DNA of 64,000 bases from Pseudomonas sp. CROZ-RG-20F-R04-15 (GTDB lineage: Bacteria; Pseudomonadota; Gammaproteobacteria; Pseudomonadales; Pseudomonadaceae): positions 1-64,000 of the forward strand of contig NZ_JAKNQL010000012.1 in NCBI RefSeq assembly GCF_022662375.1, read 5' to 3'. Positions 7,151 through 16,346 of the stretch are shown here, piece by piece. The notes below the pieces were generated by a model. The model did no database searches and was not told the DNA's origin. It saw only the letters and a list, made by a program, of their open reading frames with translations. Every line of letters starts with the position of its first letter. Within the stretch, counting starts at the first letter, position 1. Made by a program: the position numbers and the translations under genes.

Positions 7151-9769
7151 TTATAAACCCTGCTCGACGAATGGAACGGTCAGCGCCAATGCGCCATCCA
7201 GCGCGCCGGCATCAACACCGCCGCCCTGCGCCATGTCCGGACGACCACCGCCCTTCCCGCCCACTGCCGCAGCAGCCTGTTTCATCAAATCACCGGCTTT
7301 GAGTTGGCCAGTCAGGTCTTTGGTTACGCCTGCAACCAGAACGACCTTTTCCTCATGGACACTGCCGAGCAGGATCACTGCGCGGCCGAGTTTGTTCTTC
7401 AACTGATCAACCAGCGCCAGCAGCGCCTTGGCGTCCTGACCATCCAGACGTGCGGCCAGAACCTTCACGCCTTTGACATCCAGTGCCGAGGACGACAGAT
7501 CGTCGCCCGCAGCGCTGGCCGCCTTGGCTTGCAACTGCTCGAGCTGCTTCTCCAGTTGGCGATTGCGCTCCAGCACAGCCGACAGCTTGTCGATCAGGTT
7601 GTCACGGCTGCCCTTGACCAGGCTGGCCGCTTCCTTGAGTTGTTCCTCTGCGGCATTCAAGTAGGCCAGTGCCGCAGCACCGGTCACTGCTTCGATACGA
7701 CGTACGCCCGAGGCTACACCGCCTTCGCTGATGATTTTCAGCAGGCCGATGTCGCCGGTACGATTGGCGTGGATACCACCGCACAGTTCGACGGAGAAAT
7801 CGCCGCCCATGCTCAGCACGCGCACGTTGTCGCCGTATTTCTCGCCGAACAGCGCCATCGCGCCTTTGTTCTTGGCGGTTTCAATGTCGGTTTCTTCGGT
7901 TTCAACGGCGGAGTTCTTGCGAATCTCGGCGTTGACGATGTCTTCCAGCGCTTTGATCTGCTCAGGCTTGATCGCTTCAAAGTGACTGAAGTCGAAACGC
8001 AGACGCTGACTATCCACCAACGAACCTTTCTGCTGAACGTGCTCGCCGAGTACCTGGCGAAGTGCCGCGTGCAGCAAGTGCGTGGCCGAGTGGTTCAGCG
8101 AAGTCGCGTGACGCACTTCGGCATCCACATGGGTTTCCACTGGCGCGCCGATGGTCAGGCTGCCCGAATCCAGCACACCGTGGTGCAGGAATGCGCCGCC
8201 GGTCTTGGTGGTGTCACGTACGTCGAAACGTGCGCTGCCCGCCTGAAGGAAGCCGCAGTCGCCGATCTGGCCGCCGGATTCAGCGTAGAACGGCGTCTGA
8301 TTCAGAACGATCACCGCCTCTTCGCCTTCATTCAAGACGTCGACCGACTGGCCATCTTTATAGATAGCGACGATTTTTGCCGAACCGCTGGTGTCTTTGT
8401 AACCGGTGAACTCAGTGGCCACATCAACCTTGACCAAAGTGTTGTAGTCCAGACCGAACGAGCTGGCCGAACGCGCACGCACACGCTGAGCTTCCATCTC
8501 ACGTTCGAAGCCGACTTCATCGACAGTCAGGCTGCGCTCACGCGCGATGTCGGCGGTCAGGTCCATCGGGAAACCGTAGGTGTCGTAGAGTTTGAACACC
8601 ACGTCGCCCGGCACCACGGTGCCTTTGAGCTCCAGCAGATCCTGCTCAAGGATCTTCAGGCCGTGCTCCAGAGTCTTGGAGAACTGCTCTTCTTCAGCCT
8701 TGAGCACGCGCTCGATGTTGCTCTGCTGCTTCTTCAGTTCCGGGAAGGCTTCACCCATCTCGGCAACCAGTGCAGCAACGATCTTGTAGAAGAAGCTGCC
8801 AGTGGCGCCCAGCTTGTTACCGTGACGGCAAGCGCGACGGATGATCCGGCGCAGTACATAACCGCGACCTTCGTTGGACGGCAGCACGCCGTCGGCGATC
8901 AGGAAACCGCACGAACGGATGTGGTCGGACACCACTTTGAGCGACGACTGATCGCCATTTTCGCAACCGATGGCTTCAGCCGAGGCCTTCAGCAGGTTCT
9001 TGAACAGGTCGATGTCGTAGTTGGAATTGACGTGCTGCATCACCGCACTGATCCGCTCCAGGCCCATACCGGTGTCGACCGACGGCGCTGGCAACGGATG
9101 CAACACGCCATCGGCGGTGCGATTGAACTGCATGAACACGTTGTTCCAGATCTCGATGTAACGGTCGCCGTCTTCTTCCGGCGAGCCCGGTGGGCCGCCC
9201 CAGATGTGGTCGCCGTGATCGTAGAAAATCTCGGTGCACGGGCCGCACGGGCCGGTATCGCCCATGGTCCAGAAGTTGTCGGAGGCGTATGGCGCGCCTT
9301 TGTTGTCGCCGATGCGAATCATGCGCTCGACCGGCACACCGATTTCTTTGGTCCAGATGTCATACGCTTCGTCGTCGGAGGCGTAGACGGTGACCCAGAG
9401 TTTTTCCTTCGGCAGTTGCAGAACGCCGGTCAGGAAGGTCCACGCGAAGGTGATCGCGTCCTTCTTGAAATAGTCACCGAAGCTGAAGTTACCGAGCATT
9501 TCGAAGAACGTGTGGTGACGAGCGGTATAACCGACGTTTTCCAGGTCGCTGTTCTTGCCACCGGCACGCACGCATTTCTGGCTGCTGGTCGCACGGGTGT
9601 ACGCACGTTTTTCCTGGCCCAGGAAGCAGTCCTTGAACTGGTTCATCCCCGCGTTAGTGAACAGCAGGGTTGGGTCGTTGCCCGGAATCAAAGAGCTGGA
9701 GGCTACACGGGTGTGGCCTTGCTCTTCGAAGAAGCGAAGGAAGGCTTCACGGATTTCTGCGCTTTTCAT
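7151..9769 (-). CDS. alaS: Alanyl-tRNA synthetase AlaS
   Basis: Charges tRNA-Ala and edits mischarged Ser/Gly. The 872-residue protein has the class II catalytic core from MKSAEIREAFLRFFEEQGH, the tRNA-recognition region, the editing domain with zinc-site motif HSATHLLHAAL near residue 560 and CGGIHANRTGDIG further on, a coiled coil (about 720-770), and the C-Ala domain ending in GGGRPDMAQGGG. The frame extends 22 codons further upstream, but the ATG at 9769 matches the conserved N-terminus and follows GGAAG. It lies upstream of lysC on the same strand. Confidence 0.97.
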   Translation of the reverse strand: MKSAEIREAFLRFFEEQGHTRVASSSLIPGNDPTLLFTNAGMNQFKDCFLGQEKRAYTRATSSQKCVRAGGKNSDLENVGYTARHHTFFEMLGNFSFGDYFKKDAITFAWTFLTGVLQLPKEKLWVTVYASDDEAYDIWTKEIGVPVERMIRIGDNKGAPYASDNFWTMGDTGPCGPCTEIFYDHGDHIWGGPPGSPEEDGDRYIEIWNNVFMQFNRTADGVLHPLPAPSVDTGMGLERISAVMQHVNSNYDIDLFKNLLKASAEAIGCENGDQSSLKVVSDHIRSCGFLIADGVLPSNEGRGYVLRRIIRRACRHGNKLGATGSFFYKIVAALVAEMGEAFPELKKQQSNIERVLKAEEEQFSKTLEHGLKILEQDLLELKGTVVPGDVVFKLYDTYGFPMDLTADIARERSLTVDEVGFEREMEAQRVRARSASSFGLDYNTLVKVDVATEFTGYKDTSGSAKIVAIYKDGQSVDVLNEGEEAVIVLNQTPFYAESGGQIGDCGFLQAGSARFDVRDTTKTGGAFLHHGVLDSGSLTIGAPVETHVDAEVRHATSLNHSATHLLHAALRQVLGEHVQQKGSLVDSQRLRFDFSHFEAIKPEQIKALEDIVNAEIRKNSAVETEETDIETAKNKGAMALFGEKYGDNVRVLSMGGDFSVELCGGIHANRTGDIGLLKIISEGGVASGVRRIEAVTGAAALAYLNAAEEQLKEAASLVKGSRDNLIDKLSAVLERNRQLEKQLEQLQAKAASAAGDDLSSSALDVKGVKVLAARLDGQDAKALLALVDQLKNKLGRAVILLGSVHEEKVVLVAGVTKDLTGQLKAGDLMKQAAAAVGGKGGGRPDMAQGGGVDAGALDGALALTVPFVEQGL

Positions 9770-9915
9770 TAGGTTCTTCCACGGAGGCTGCGGCCAAAGG
9801 CCTGTTCGAAACGTCAACAGACGAAGCGACGGCAAAGGGCCGCATTATATCGGCCCTGCGCGCGGGGTACAGCGTGTTTATACGATAGAAACGGTCAATT
9901 GGACGGCTAACGCTG

Positions 9916-10920
9916 TCACTTGCGCGAAAACTCGACGAATGTCGCGATCACTTGCTCGATTTGCGAGCGATTGACGTTCATGTGCGTGACCATGCGCAGA
10001 CGCGCGGCGGCGCTCAATTTGATCCCGCGTTCGGCGGCAAACGCCTTGATCGCTTCGGCTTTGTCGCCCATTTGCACATAAACCATGTTGGTTTGCACGG
10101 GTTCGACGATGAAACCTGCTTCACGCAGACCCTCGGCGAGCAATTGCGCATTGGCGTGATCGTCTGCCAGACGCTCAACGTTGTGATCCAGCGCATACAG
10201 CCCCGCCGCCGCCAATACCCCGGCCTGACGCATGCCGCCGCCGACCATTTTGCGCAGACGGCGAGCCTTGCCGATCAGTTGCTCAGAACCACACAACACC
10301 GAGCCAACCGGCGCGCCAAGACCTTTGGACAGGCACACCGATACCGAATCAAAGTACTGAGTGATTTCCCGCGCATCGACACCCAGCTTGACCGCCGCGT
10401 TGTACAGGCGCGCGCCGTCGAGGTGCAGTTGCAAGCCATTGTCTTGAGTGAAACGGCGCGCCCGGGCCAGATATTCCAGCGGCAGCACTTTGCCCTGCAT
10501 GGTGTTTTCCAGCGCCAGCAGTCGAGTGCGGGCGAAGTGGAAGTCGTCCGGTTTGATCGCTGCCGCGACCTGATCCAGATCCAGCGAGCCGTCGACCTGC
10601 ACTTCCAGCGGCTGCGGCTGGATCGAACCGAGCACCGCCGCGCCGCCGCCCTCGTACTTGTAGGTATGCGCCTGCTGACCCACGACGTATTCGTCGCCGC
10701 GCTCGCAGTGCGCCATCAAACCCAGCAGATTGCTCATGGTGCCAGTCGGCACGAACAGCGCGGCGGCAAAGCCCAGACGTTTGGCCAGTTCGGCTTCCAG
10801 GCGATTGACCGTGGGATCTTCGCCGTACACATCGTCACCGGTGTCCGCAGCGGTCATCGCGTCGAGCATGGCGGGTGTCGGTTGGGTGACGGTGTCGCTG
10901 CGAAGATCGATAACGCTCAT
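9916..10920 (-). CDS. ltaE: Low-specificity L-threonine aldolase
   Basis: A PLP-dependent fold-type I enzyme that cleaves L-threonine or allo-threonine to glycine and acetaldehyde. The 334-residue protein starts MSVIDLRSDTVTQPTPAMLDAM, the family signature. The PLP lysine lies in VCLSKGLGAPVGSVLCG near residue 200, and HLDGARLYNA provides the cofactor-binding aspartate. Length and N-terminus are normal. Single gene with its own promoter in the gap before the FMN riboswitch, from which it is divergent. Confidence 0.9.
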   Translation of the reverse strand: MSVIDLRSDTVTQPTPAMLDAMTAADTGDDVYGEDPTVNRLEAELAKRLGFAAALFVPTGTMSNLLGLMAHCERGDEYVVGQQAHTYKYEGGGAAVLGSIQPQPLEVQVDGSLDLDQVAAAIKPDDFHFARTRLLALENTMQGKVLPLEYLARARRFTQDNGLQLHLDGARLYNAAVKLGVDAREITQYFDSVSVCLSKGLGAPVGSVLCGSEQLIGKARRLRKMVGGGMRQAGVLAAAGLYALDHNVERLADDHANAQLLAEGLREAGFIVEPVQTNMVYVQMGDKAEAIKAFAAERGIKLSAAARLRMVTHMNVNRSQIEQVIATFVEFSRK

Positions 10921-11122
10921 GAACCTGGCCTCTAATCAGCAGGGGAAATCCCTTTACGAAGTGGGATTACTGCGGGCATCGCGTGGATTAATCAAGCCTT
11001 GCGCAAGGAAAAGTCATTTCGAGCCGTCGAAAAATTCGATGGCAATCATCAGAAAGGCGCAATGCACAGACACACAATCTGTGTTAAAAACGCTGCGCCG
11101 CCCGAGAAAGGGCGGCAAAAAC

Positions 11123-11288
11123 GTTCTCAGGGCGGGGTGCAACTCCCCACCGGCGGTAATTGCGCGCAATGCGCATAGCCCGCGAGCGCTTGGCGACGGA
11201 CACGGCTTTGGTTGTGAACGGCGGCAAGGTCAGCAGACCCGGTGTGATCCCGGGGCCGACGGTCATAGTCCGGATGAAGAGAGAACGG
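11123..11288 (+). promoter_or_regulatory. FMN riboswitch (RFN element)
   Basis: The FMN aptamer is recognisable by its conserved blocks: an opening strand GTTCTCAGGGCGGGG, the core TGCAACTCCCCACCGGCGGTA, then AGCCCGCGAGCG, GACCCGGTGTGA, TCCGGGGCCGACGG, CATAGTCCGGATGAAGAGAGAA, with GTTCTC/GAGAAC closing the P1 stem. It sits about 100 nt before the lumazine synthase gene and should switch that gene off when FMN is abundant. Confidence 0.95.
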
Positions 11289-11361
11289 GATTAACGCCAA
11301 AGGGCCGTCCGCGCGATGTTGTGCGTGTGCGCACCCTTGAATCCCTTTCGATTCATAACGC

Positions 11362-11385
11362 CCTGTTTTTCACACAAACAGGAGT
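11362..11385 (+). promoter_or_regulatory. Possible ribosome-site-sequestering hairpin
   Basis: CCTGTTT (11362-11368) pairs with AAACAGG (11376-11382) around a 7-nt loop. The second arm overlaps the ribosome site AGGAG (11380-11384) that lies 7 nt before the ATG at 11392. This is a likely expression platform for translational control by the riboswitch. Confidence 0.55.
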
Positions 11386-11391
11386 CAGAAC

Positions 11392-11901
11392 ATGCAACCC
11401 ACCGCTATCGACAGCAAAAGCAAACACCCTCATGGCGAGCGCGTCGCGTTCATCCAGGCCTGCTGGCACAAGGAAATCGTCGACCAGAGCCGTAAAGGCT
11501 TCGTCGCTGAAATGATTGCCTTGGGTTATCAGGAATCGGACATCGATATCTTTGAAGTCGGCGGCGCCTTTGAAATGCCCCTGCACGCCAAGTTGCTGGC
11601 CAAGACCGGCCGTTATGCCGGCATCGTCGCGGCAGCCCTGGTGGTGGATGGCGGCATCTACCGTCACGAGTTCGTTGCCCAATCGGTGGTCAGCGGCTTG
11701 ATGCAAGTGCAACTGGAAACCGAAGTGCCGGTGTTCTCGGTGTCGCTGACCCCGCATCACTTCCATGCCGGTGACGAGCATCAGAAGTTCTTCTTCGAGC
11801 ACTTTGTGCACAAGGGTCAGGAAGCGGCGCGCACTTGCGCGGATACGCTGCGCAAGGTTCGCGCACTGCGCCGCACCGAGCCGCATGCTGTAGCGGTGTA
11901 A
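11392..11901 (+). CDS. ribH: 6,7-dimethyl-8-ribityllumazine synthase, type II (RibH2-like)
   Basis: Condenses 5-amino-6-ribitylamino-uracil with dihydroxybutanone phosphate to the riboflavin precursor. The 169-residue product has RVAFIQACWHKEIVD (first strand and substrate loop), DIFEVGGAFEMPLHAKLLA (ribityl and phosphate site), and VFSVSLTPHHFHAGDEH with the catalytic histidine. The His-rich TPHHFH segment and overall pattern resemble the decameric Brucella-type RibH2 rather than the icosahedral RibH of the nusB operon. It is alone behind an FMN riboswitch and ends before a palindromic repeat. A housekeeping ribH probably exists elsewhere; this is inference. Confidence 0.88.
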   Translation: MQPTAIDSKSKHPHGERVAFIQACWHKEIVDQSRKGFVAEMIALGYQESDIDIFEVGGAFEMPLHAKLLAKTGRYAGIVAAALVVDGGIYRHEFVAQSVVSGLMQVQLETEVPVFSVSLTPHHFHAGDEHQKFFFEHFVHKGQEAARTCADTLRKVRALRRTEPHAVAV

Positions 11902-11910
11902 GCCTCCAAC

Positions 11911-12016
11911 GATCGTTCCCACGCTCTGCGTGGGAATGCCTCAATGGACGCTCTGCGTCCGCTTTGGGACGCGGAGCGTCCCGGGCTGCATTCCCACGCG
12001 GAGCGTGGGAACGATC
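11911..12016. repeat. Palindromic repeat element, copy 1
   Basis: A 106-bp element with perfect terminal inverted repeats GATCGTTCCCACGC/GCGTGGGAACGATC. Each arm is itself palindromic (CCCACGCTCTGCGTGGG), and an inner pair GACGCTCTGCGTC/GGGACGCGGAGCGTCCC adds two more hairpins. The second copy is at 33925-34031. It fills the gap between the convergent ribH and aruE stops. Confidence 0.9.
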
Positions 12017-12022
12017 ATCACA

Positions 12023-13033
12023 TCAGGCAAGGTTTTCGTCGCTGGTCGGGACGATCAGGATGCCTGCGCGCAGGCCGTTCTTGACTTTGGGATTAGGGAA
12101 GATGATCCGTGCGCCCTCTTCCTCGATAATCCAGCGGGTATTGGCCAGATCTTCGGCCAGCACGTAACCCACTTCCAGCTCGGAAAAGTTTTCGATGTCC
12201 TGCGGCAGGTTCAGGCGGAACGCGTCGCTGTGCTTGATGATTTCCCGCGCAACACTGAACAACTGCAAACCATCCAGCTTCGCTTCAGCCATTTCTGGTT
12301 CAGTGCCTTCAATGATCTGCTGCAGACGGGTTTCCAGCAGCGAGACGTTAACCCCGTCGTTCTGCCCGAACGGCCGCGCCTTGCCCAATTCCAACGTGAA
12401 AGCCTCGGCACCGAGCTTGTCGTAAGTATACGAGCTGAAGACGATCGACGGCTTGTTCTGCAGCAGCACCGCTTCCATCCCGGCAGCGCGCAGGCGCGCC
12501 AGCTCAAGGCGCGAATGCTGACGACCTTCCTTCCACGGATACAGCGCGAACTGTTCGATCTTCGAACCGCGAATGGCGGTGTGCAGGTCATAGTGCAGTC
12601 GCTGGCGATCCGGCAGGCTGAAGAAACTTGCCGCCAGACGCTCCAGCTCACAGGCACGCAGCGCTTCCGAGCCACTGCTTTGTTCATGACGTCCGTTGAA
12701 CAGCCGATTGACGTCCTGCTCGACGAAACGCTCGCCTTTGCGAATTGCCTCGGGGTTGCCGAACAGGAACAGAATGCGTGCGCGCGGCTTCAGATCGCCG
12801 CGTGCGATGTCGTGCAGCAGCCGATCAAGCAACTCGATCGGCGCTGTTTCGTTGCCGTGGATGCCCGCCGATAGCAGCAGGTCCAGGCCATTGTCGCGTG
12901 CTTCCGGTGGCCGGACTTCCAGCGCACCTTCGCTCAACCAGCGCATACGCACGCCTTCGACAGTCAGTTGAGTCTTCTCCGCCGGTTCGCGGCCGGCGAG
13001 GGTCAGTTCAAGCAGTTTGCCGAGGGCGAGCAT
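12023..13033 (-). CDS. astE: Succinylglutamate desuccinylase AruE/AstE
   Basis: The last arginine succinyltransferase pathway enzyme: hydrolyses N-succinylglutamate to glutamate and succinate. A zinc-dependent M14-like hydrolase of 336 residues. The zinc ligands lie in SAGIHGNETAPIEL (His and Glu near residue 60) and HYDLHTAIRGS (second His). The C-terminal Glu base region is present. The last gene of the aru operon, 12 bp downstream of the small conserved protein. Transcription ends at the 106-bp palindromic element. Confidence 0.93.
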   Translation of the reverse strand: MLALGKLLELTLAGREPAEKTQLTVEGVRMRWLSEGALEVRPPEARDNGLDLLLSAGIHGNETAPIELLDRLLHDIARGDLKPRARILFLFGNPEAIRKGERFVEQDVNRLFNGRHEQSSGSEALRACELERLAASFFSLPDRQRLHYDLHTAIRGSKIEQFALYPWKEGRQHSRLELARLRAAGMEAVLLQNKPSIVFSSYTYDKLGAEAFTLELGKARPFGQNDGVNVSLLETRLQQIIEGTEPEMAEAKLDGLQLFSVAREIIKHSDAFRLNLPQDIENFSELEVGYVLAEDLANTRWIIEEEGARIIFPNPKVKNGLRAGILIVPTSDENLA

Positions 13034-13045
13034 AGAGCGATTTCC

Positions 13046-13336
13046 TTAGTGGTCGTGGTTGCAATCCGGGCCGTGCACGTGGTCTTCGTCGTCACCGACG
13101 TCAGCCGGTTCCATTTCCAGTTGCAGACTTACCAGATTAGTCGCCAATGGGCGCAGCAGCAGGTTGGCGTACTCGGCGTCACCTTCTTCAACGTCCACGC
13201 CGATCAGCAACTGGCCACGGCCGTCCTGCTGGATCCACAGCTCTTTGCCTTGCCACATGACCGCGACGCGGGTGCAGGAAGTCTCCAGTTGCGTGCCGTC
13301 GGTGTCTTCAAGGATCAGCTGCAGGGAATCGCTCAT
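13046..13336 (-). CDS. Conserved small acidic protein of the aru operon
   Basis: 96 residues starting MSDSLQLILEDTDGTQLETS and ending with a His/Asp-rich tail, EDHVHGPDCNHDH, that looks capable of binding metal. The body is beta-rich with no catalytic motif. A small gene is also present at this point between aruB and aruE in other pseudomonads, from memory. The ATG at 13336 was chosen over an upstream TTG (13360) because of the AGAG ribosome site. Function unknown; a metal chaperone for the zinc enzyme AstE encoded next door is an attractive guess only. Confidence 0.75.
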   Translation of the reverse strand: MSDSLQLILEDTDGTQLETSCTRVAVMWQGKELWIQQDGRGQLLIGVDVEEGDAEYANLLLRPLATNLVSLQLEMEPADVGDDEDHVHGPDCNHDH

Positions 13337-13393
13337 GTTTTTACTCTCTTGGGGAGACAAGCCGCGCGCCGCGATCAGGCGACGCGCCGGCCA

Positions 13394-14740
13394 TCAATTG
13401 ATCTGGAATGGATAAACCGCGCCCAGTTTAAGGATTTGCGTCAGTTCATCCAGTGCCGTCCGGCATTCAAGCAGCAATTGCGGATCCGCCAGATCGGTTT
13501 CGCTCAGGCGGTCGCGGTAGTGCTTTTCAACCCATGCGGTCAACGAACCGTACAACGGTGGCGTCATGATAACCCCTGGGTTGACGGCCGCCAGTTCGGT
13601 TTCGTTAAGCGCGACACGAAGACGCAGACACGCTGGGCCACCGCCGTTCTGCATGCTTTGCTTGAGGTCGAAGACTTTCACCTCGCGGATCAGACCGCCG
13701 GAGCTGGTCAGGCTTTGCAGGTAAGCCCAGACGCGTTCGTTGGCCTGGCACTCTTGCGGCACGATCAACAGCATCGAACCGTCAGGACGCGACAGCAACT
13801 GGCTGTTGAACAGGTAGGAGCGCACCGCGTCATCAACGGTCACCGCCGAACGCGGCACACACACCGACTGGAAGTTGCCGCCCACCTTGGCCAGTTTGCT
13901 TTGCAGTTCGGCCAGCATCGACTCGGTGTCGAGGAATGCATCCTCGTGATAGAACAGCACCTCGCCGTTACCTACAGCGATCACGTCGTTGTGGAACACG
14001 CCCTGGTCGATCACGTTCGGGTTCTGCTGAGCGTAAACCACGCCTTCATCACGCAGACCGTGCAGACGTGCAACGGCTTGCGAGGCTTCGAGGGTCTGGC
14101 GCGCCGGGTATTTCTGCGGCGCCGGGAAACGATTGTCGAAAGCACTGCGACCGAACACAAAGAACTCGACGCCCGCCTCGCCATATTCACGACAGAACCG
14201 CGTGTGGTTGGCCGCGCCTTCGTCGCCGAATTGCGCCACGGCCGGCAACGCGGCGTGATGGGCGAAGTGTTGCTGATTAGCGAACATCGCGCCGAGCACG
14301 CGACTGGTGGTCGGGTGCTCGATGCTGCGGTGATATTTGCAGTTGAGGTTGGCAGCGGTGAAATGCACGCGACCGTCAGCGGTGTCGGCACTCGGGCTGA
14401 CCGTGGCGGCGTTGGCCACCCACATGCTCGACGCCGAGCAACTGGCGACCAGCAGCGGCATGGCTTCTTTGGCGGCGCGCTCGATCACCTGAGCGTCGGT
14501 GCCACTGAAACCCAGACGGCGCAGAGCGGCCACGTCCGGACGTTCCTGCGGCGCCAGCACACCTTGCTGAAAGCCCATTTCCATCAGCGCTTTCATTTTC
14601 GCCAGACCTTGCAGCGCCGCTTCCTTCGGGTTCGAGGATTGCTGGCTGTTGCTCTGGGAGGCAACGTTGCCGTAGGACAGACCACCGTAGTTATGGGTCG
14701 GCCCCACTAGACCGTCAAAATTGACTTCATAGGATTTCAT
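13394..14740 (-). CDS. astB: N-succinylarginine dihydrolase AruB/AstB
   Basis: Converts succinylarginine to succinylornithine, CO2 and two ammonia. The 448-residue protein has the amidinotransferase-like pentein fold. It begins MKSYEVNFDGLVGPTHNYGG, and contains GVFHNDVIAVGNGEVLFYHED with the catalytic His. NGGGPACLRLRVALN near the C-terminus supplies the nucleophilic Cys. Length is normal. It is separated from astD upstream by a 139-bp gap that contains a REP pair, which is unusual inside an operon. Confidence 0.95.
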   Translation of the reverse strand: MKSYEVNFDGLVGPTHNYGGLSYGNVASQSNSQQSSNPKEAALQGLAKMKALMEMGFQQGVLAPQERPDVAALRRLGFSGTDAQVIERAAKEAMPLLVASCSASSMWVANAATVSPSADTADGRVHFTAANLNCKYHRSIEHPTTSRVLGAMFANQQHFAHHAALPAVAQFGDEGAANHTRFCREYGEAGVEFFVFGRSAFDNRFPAPQKYPARQTLEASQAVARLHGLRDEGVVYAQQNPNVIDQGVFHNDVIAVGNGEVLFYHEDAFLDTESMLAELQSKLAKVGGNFQSVCVPRSAVTVDDAVRSYLFNSQLLSRPDGSMLLIVPQECQANERVWAYLQSLTSSGGLIREVKVFDLKQSMQNGGGPACLRLRVALNETELAAVNPGVIMTPPLYGSLTAWVEKHYRDRLSETDLADPQLLLECRTALDELTQILKLGAVYPFQIN

Positions 14741-14807
14741 CAGCGAGGCTCCACGAGAATCTGTTGTTATAGGCTTCAGTAACTATTCTTTGCGACCGGG
14801 GCGCGGC

Positions 14808-14875
14808 CTTCGCGAGCAGGCTCGCTCCCACAGGGATCTTCATCGTACTTGTGGGAGCGAGCCTGCTCGCGAATG
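14808..14875. repeat. REP pair (REPIN) inside the aru operon
   Basis: Two inverted copies of the GTGGGAGCGAGCCTGCTCGCGAA element facing each other over a short spacer. It lies between astD and astB in the middle of the operon. Confidence 0.92.
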
Positions 14876-14879
14876 GGCA

Positions 14880-16346
14880 TCACGCCATTTTCACGCCGGG
14901 TGTCAGAGAGGCTGGCAACACCAGGCTCGGTGTTTCCAGCGACGCCACCGGGTACGCGCAGTAATCCGCTGCGTAATAGGCACTGGCGCGATGGTTGCCC
15001 GAGGCACCCACACCACCAAACGGCGCGCTGCTCGCAGCACCGGTCAGCTGTTTGTTCCAGTTGACGATGCCGGCACGGCTTTCCAGCCAGAACTGCTGAT
15101 AACGCGCTTCGGAATCCGACAGCAAACCAGCAGCAAGCCCGTAAGCGGTGTTGTTGGCTTCAACGATCGCTGCTTCAAAATCAACGTAGCGGATCACTTG
15201 CAGCAACGGGCCGAACAGTTCTTCGTCCGGACGCTCAGCGACCGCAGTGACATCAACGATGCCCGGCGTCAGCAACGCCGCTTGCGCCTGCGGCTGAGTC
15301 ATCGCCAGTAGCGAAACCGCGCCGTTAGCCAATAGATGTGCTTGAGCGTCCATCAGCGCTTTCGCCGCGCCGAGGGAAATCACCGAGCCCATGAACGGCG
15401 CCGGTTGCTGATCGAACGCGCCGACCTCAATAGTCGCGCTGACTTCAACCAGACGCTTCAACAGGCTGTCGCCCCATGCGCCTTGCGGCACCAGCAGACG
15501 GCGTGCACAAGTGCAGCGCTGACCGGCCGAGATGAACGCCGACTGAATAATCGTGTAAACCGCTGCATCCAGATCCGCCACCTGATCAACCACCAGCGGA
15601 TTGTTGCCGCCCATTTCCAGCGCGAGAATCTTGTCCGGACGACCGGCGAACTGCTGGTGCAGGTGATTGCCGGTGCGGCTCGAACCGGTGAAGAACAGAC
15701 CATCGATGCCCGGGTTCGCTGCCAGTGCGATGCCGGTTTCGCGAGCGCCTTGCAGCAGGTTCAAAACGCCTGCCGGCAGACCGGCTTCGATCCAGCACTT
15801 GACCGTCAGCTCGGCGACTTTCGGGGTCAGTTCGCTTGGCTTGAACAGCACACTGTTACCGGCCAGCAACGCCGGCACGATATGGCCGTTCGGCAAGTGG
15901 CCGGGGAAGTTGTAAGGGCCGAACACCGCAACCACGCCGTGTGGCTTGTGGCGCAATACGGCGGTGGCGTCGCCCAGCGGGCCGCTCTTCTCGCCGGTAC
16001 GCTCGCGGTAGCTCTGCACCGAGATCGCGATCTTGTTGACCATGCTGGTCACTTCGGTCGCCGATTCCCACAGCGGCTTGCCGGTCTCTTCACCGATGGT
16101 GCGAGCCAGTTCGTCAGCGTGGCTTTTCAGCGCGGTGGCGAACGCTTCAAGCACCGTGATGCGCTCGTCCAGCGTACGACGCGCCCAACCTGGAAACGCC
16201 TGACGCGCAGCCTGCACAGCCGACTCGACCTGAGCAGCCGTGGCGCCCTCCCCCGACCACAGCACTTGCTGGGTCACCGGGTTCAGCGATTGAAACGCCT
16301 CGCCCTGACCGGCCAGCCACTCACCTGCGATGTATAGCGAATTCAT
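14880..16346 (-). CDS. astD: N-succinylglutamate 5-semialdehyde dehydrogenase AruD/AstD
   Basis: NAD-dependent oxidation of succinylglutamate semialdehyde to succinylglutamate. The 488-residue aldehyde dehydrogenase has FGPYNFPGHLPNGHIVPALLAGN (cofactor site), FTGSSRTGNHL, the general base Glu in ALEMGGNNPLVV, and the nucleophile in SAGQRCTCARRLL (first Cys near 285). The start codon overlaps the stop of astA (TAATG), which indicates translational coupling. C-terminus is complete. Confidence 0.96.
   Translation of the reverse strand: MNSLYIAGEWLAGQGEAFQSLNPVTQQVLWSGEGATAAQVESAVQAARQAFPGWARRTLDERITVLEAFATALKSHADELARTIGEETGKPLWESATEVTSMVNKIAISVQSYRERTGEKSGPLGDATAVLRHKPHGVVAVFGPYNFPGHLPNGHIVPALLAGNSVLFKPSELTPKVAELTVKCWIEAGLPAGVLNLLQGARETGIALAANPGIDGLFFTGSSRTGNHLHQQFAGRPDKILALEMGGNNPLVVDQVADLDAAVYTIIQSAFISAGQRCTCARRLLVPQGAWGDSLLKRLVEVSATIEVGAFDQQPAPFMGSVISLGAAKALMDAQAHLLANGAVSLLAMTQPQAQAALLTPGIVDVTAVAERPDEELFGPLLQVIRYVDFEAAIVEANNTAYGLAAGLLSDSEARYQQFWLESRAGIVNWNKQLTGAASSAPFGGVGASGNHRASAYYAADYCAYPVASLETPSLVLPASLTPGVKMA

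Noticed and set aside
7304..9772. 822-residue open frame on the plus strand
   Set aside because: It is the antisense of alaS; its sequence has no recognised family and mirrors the codon pattern of the real gene.
12968..14710. 580-residue open frame on the plus strand
   Set aside because: Antisense of astB and its neighbour; no ribosome site, His/Gln/Arg-rich composition typical of antisense frames in high-GC DNA.
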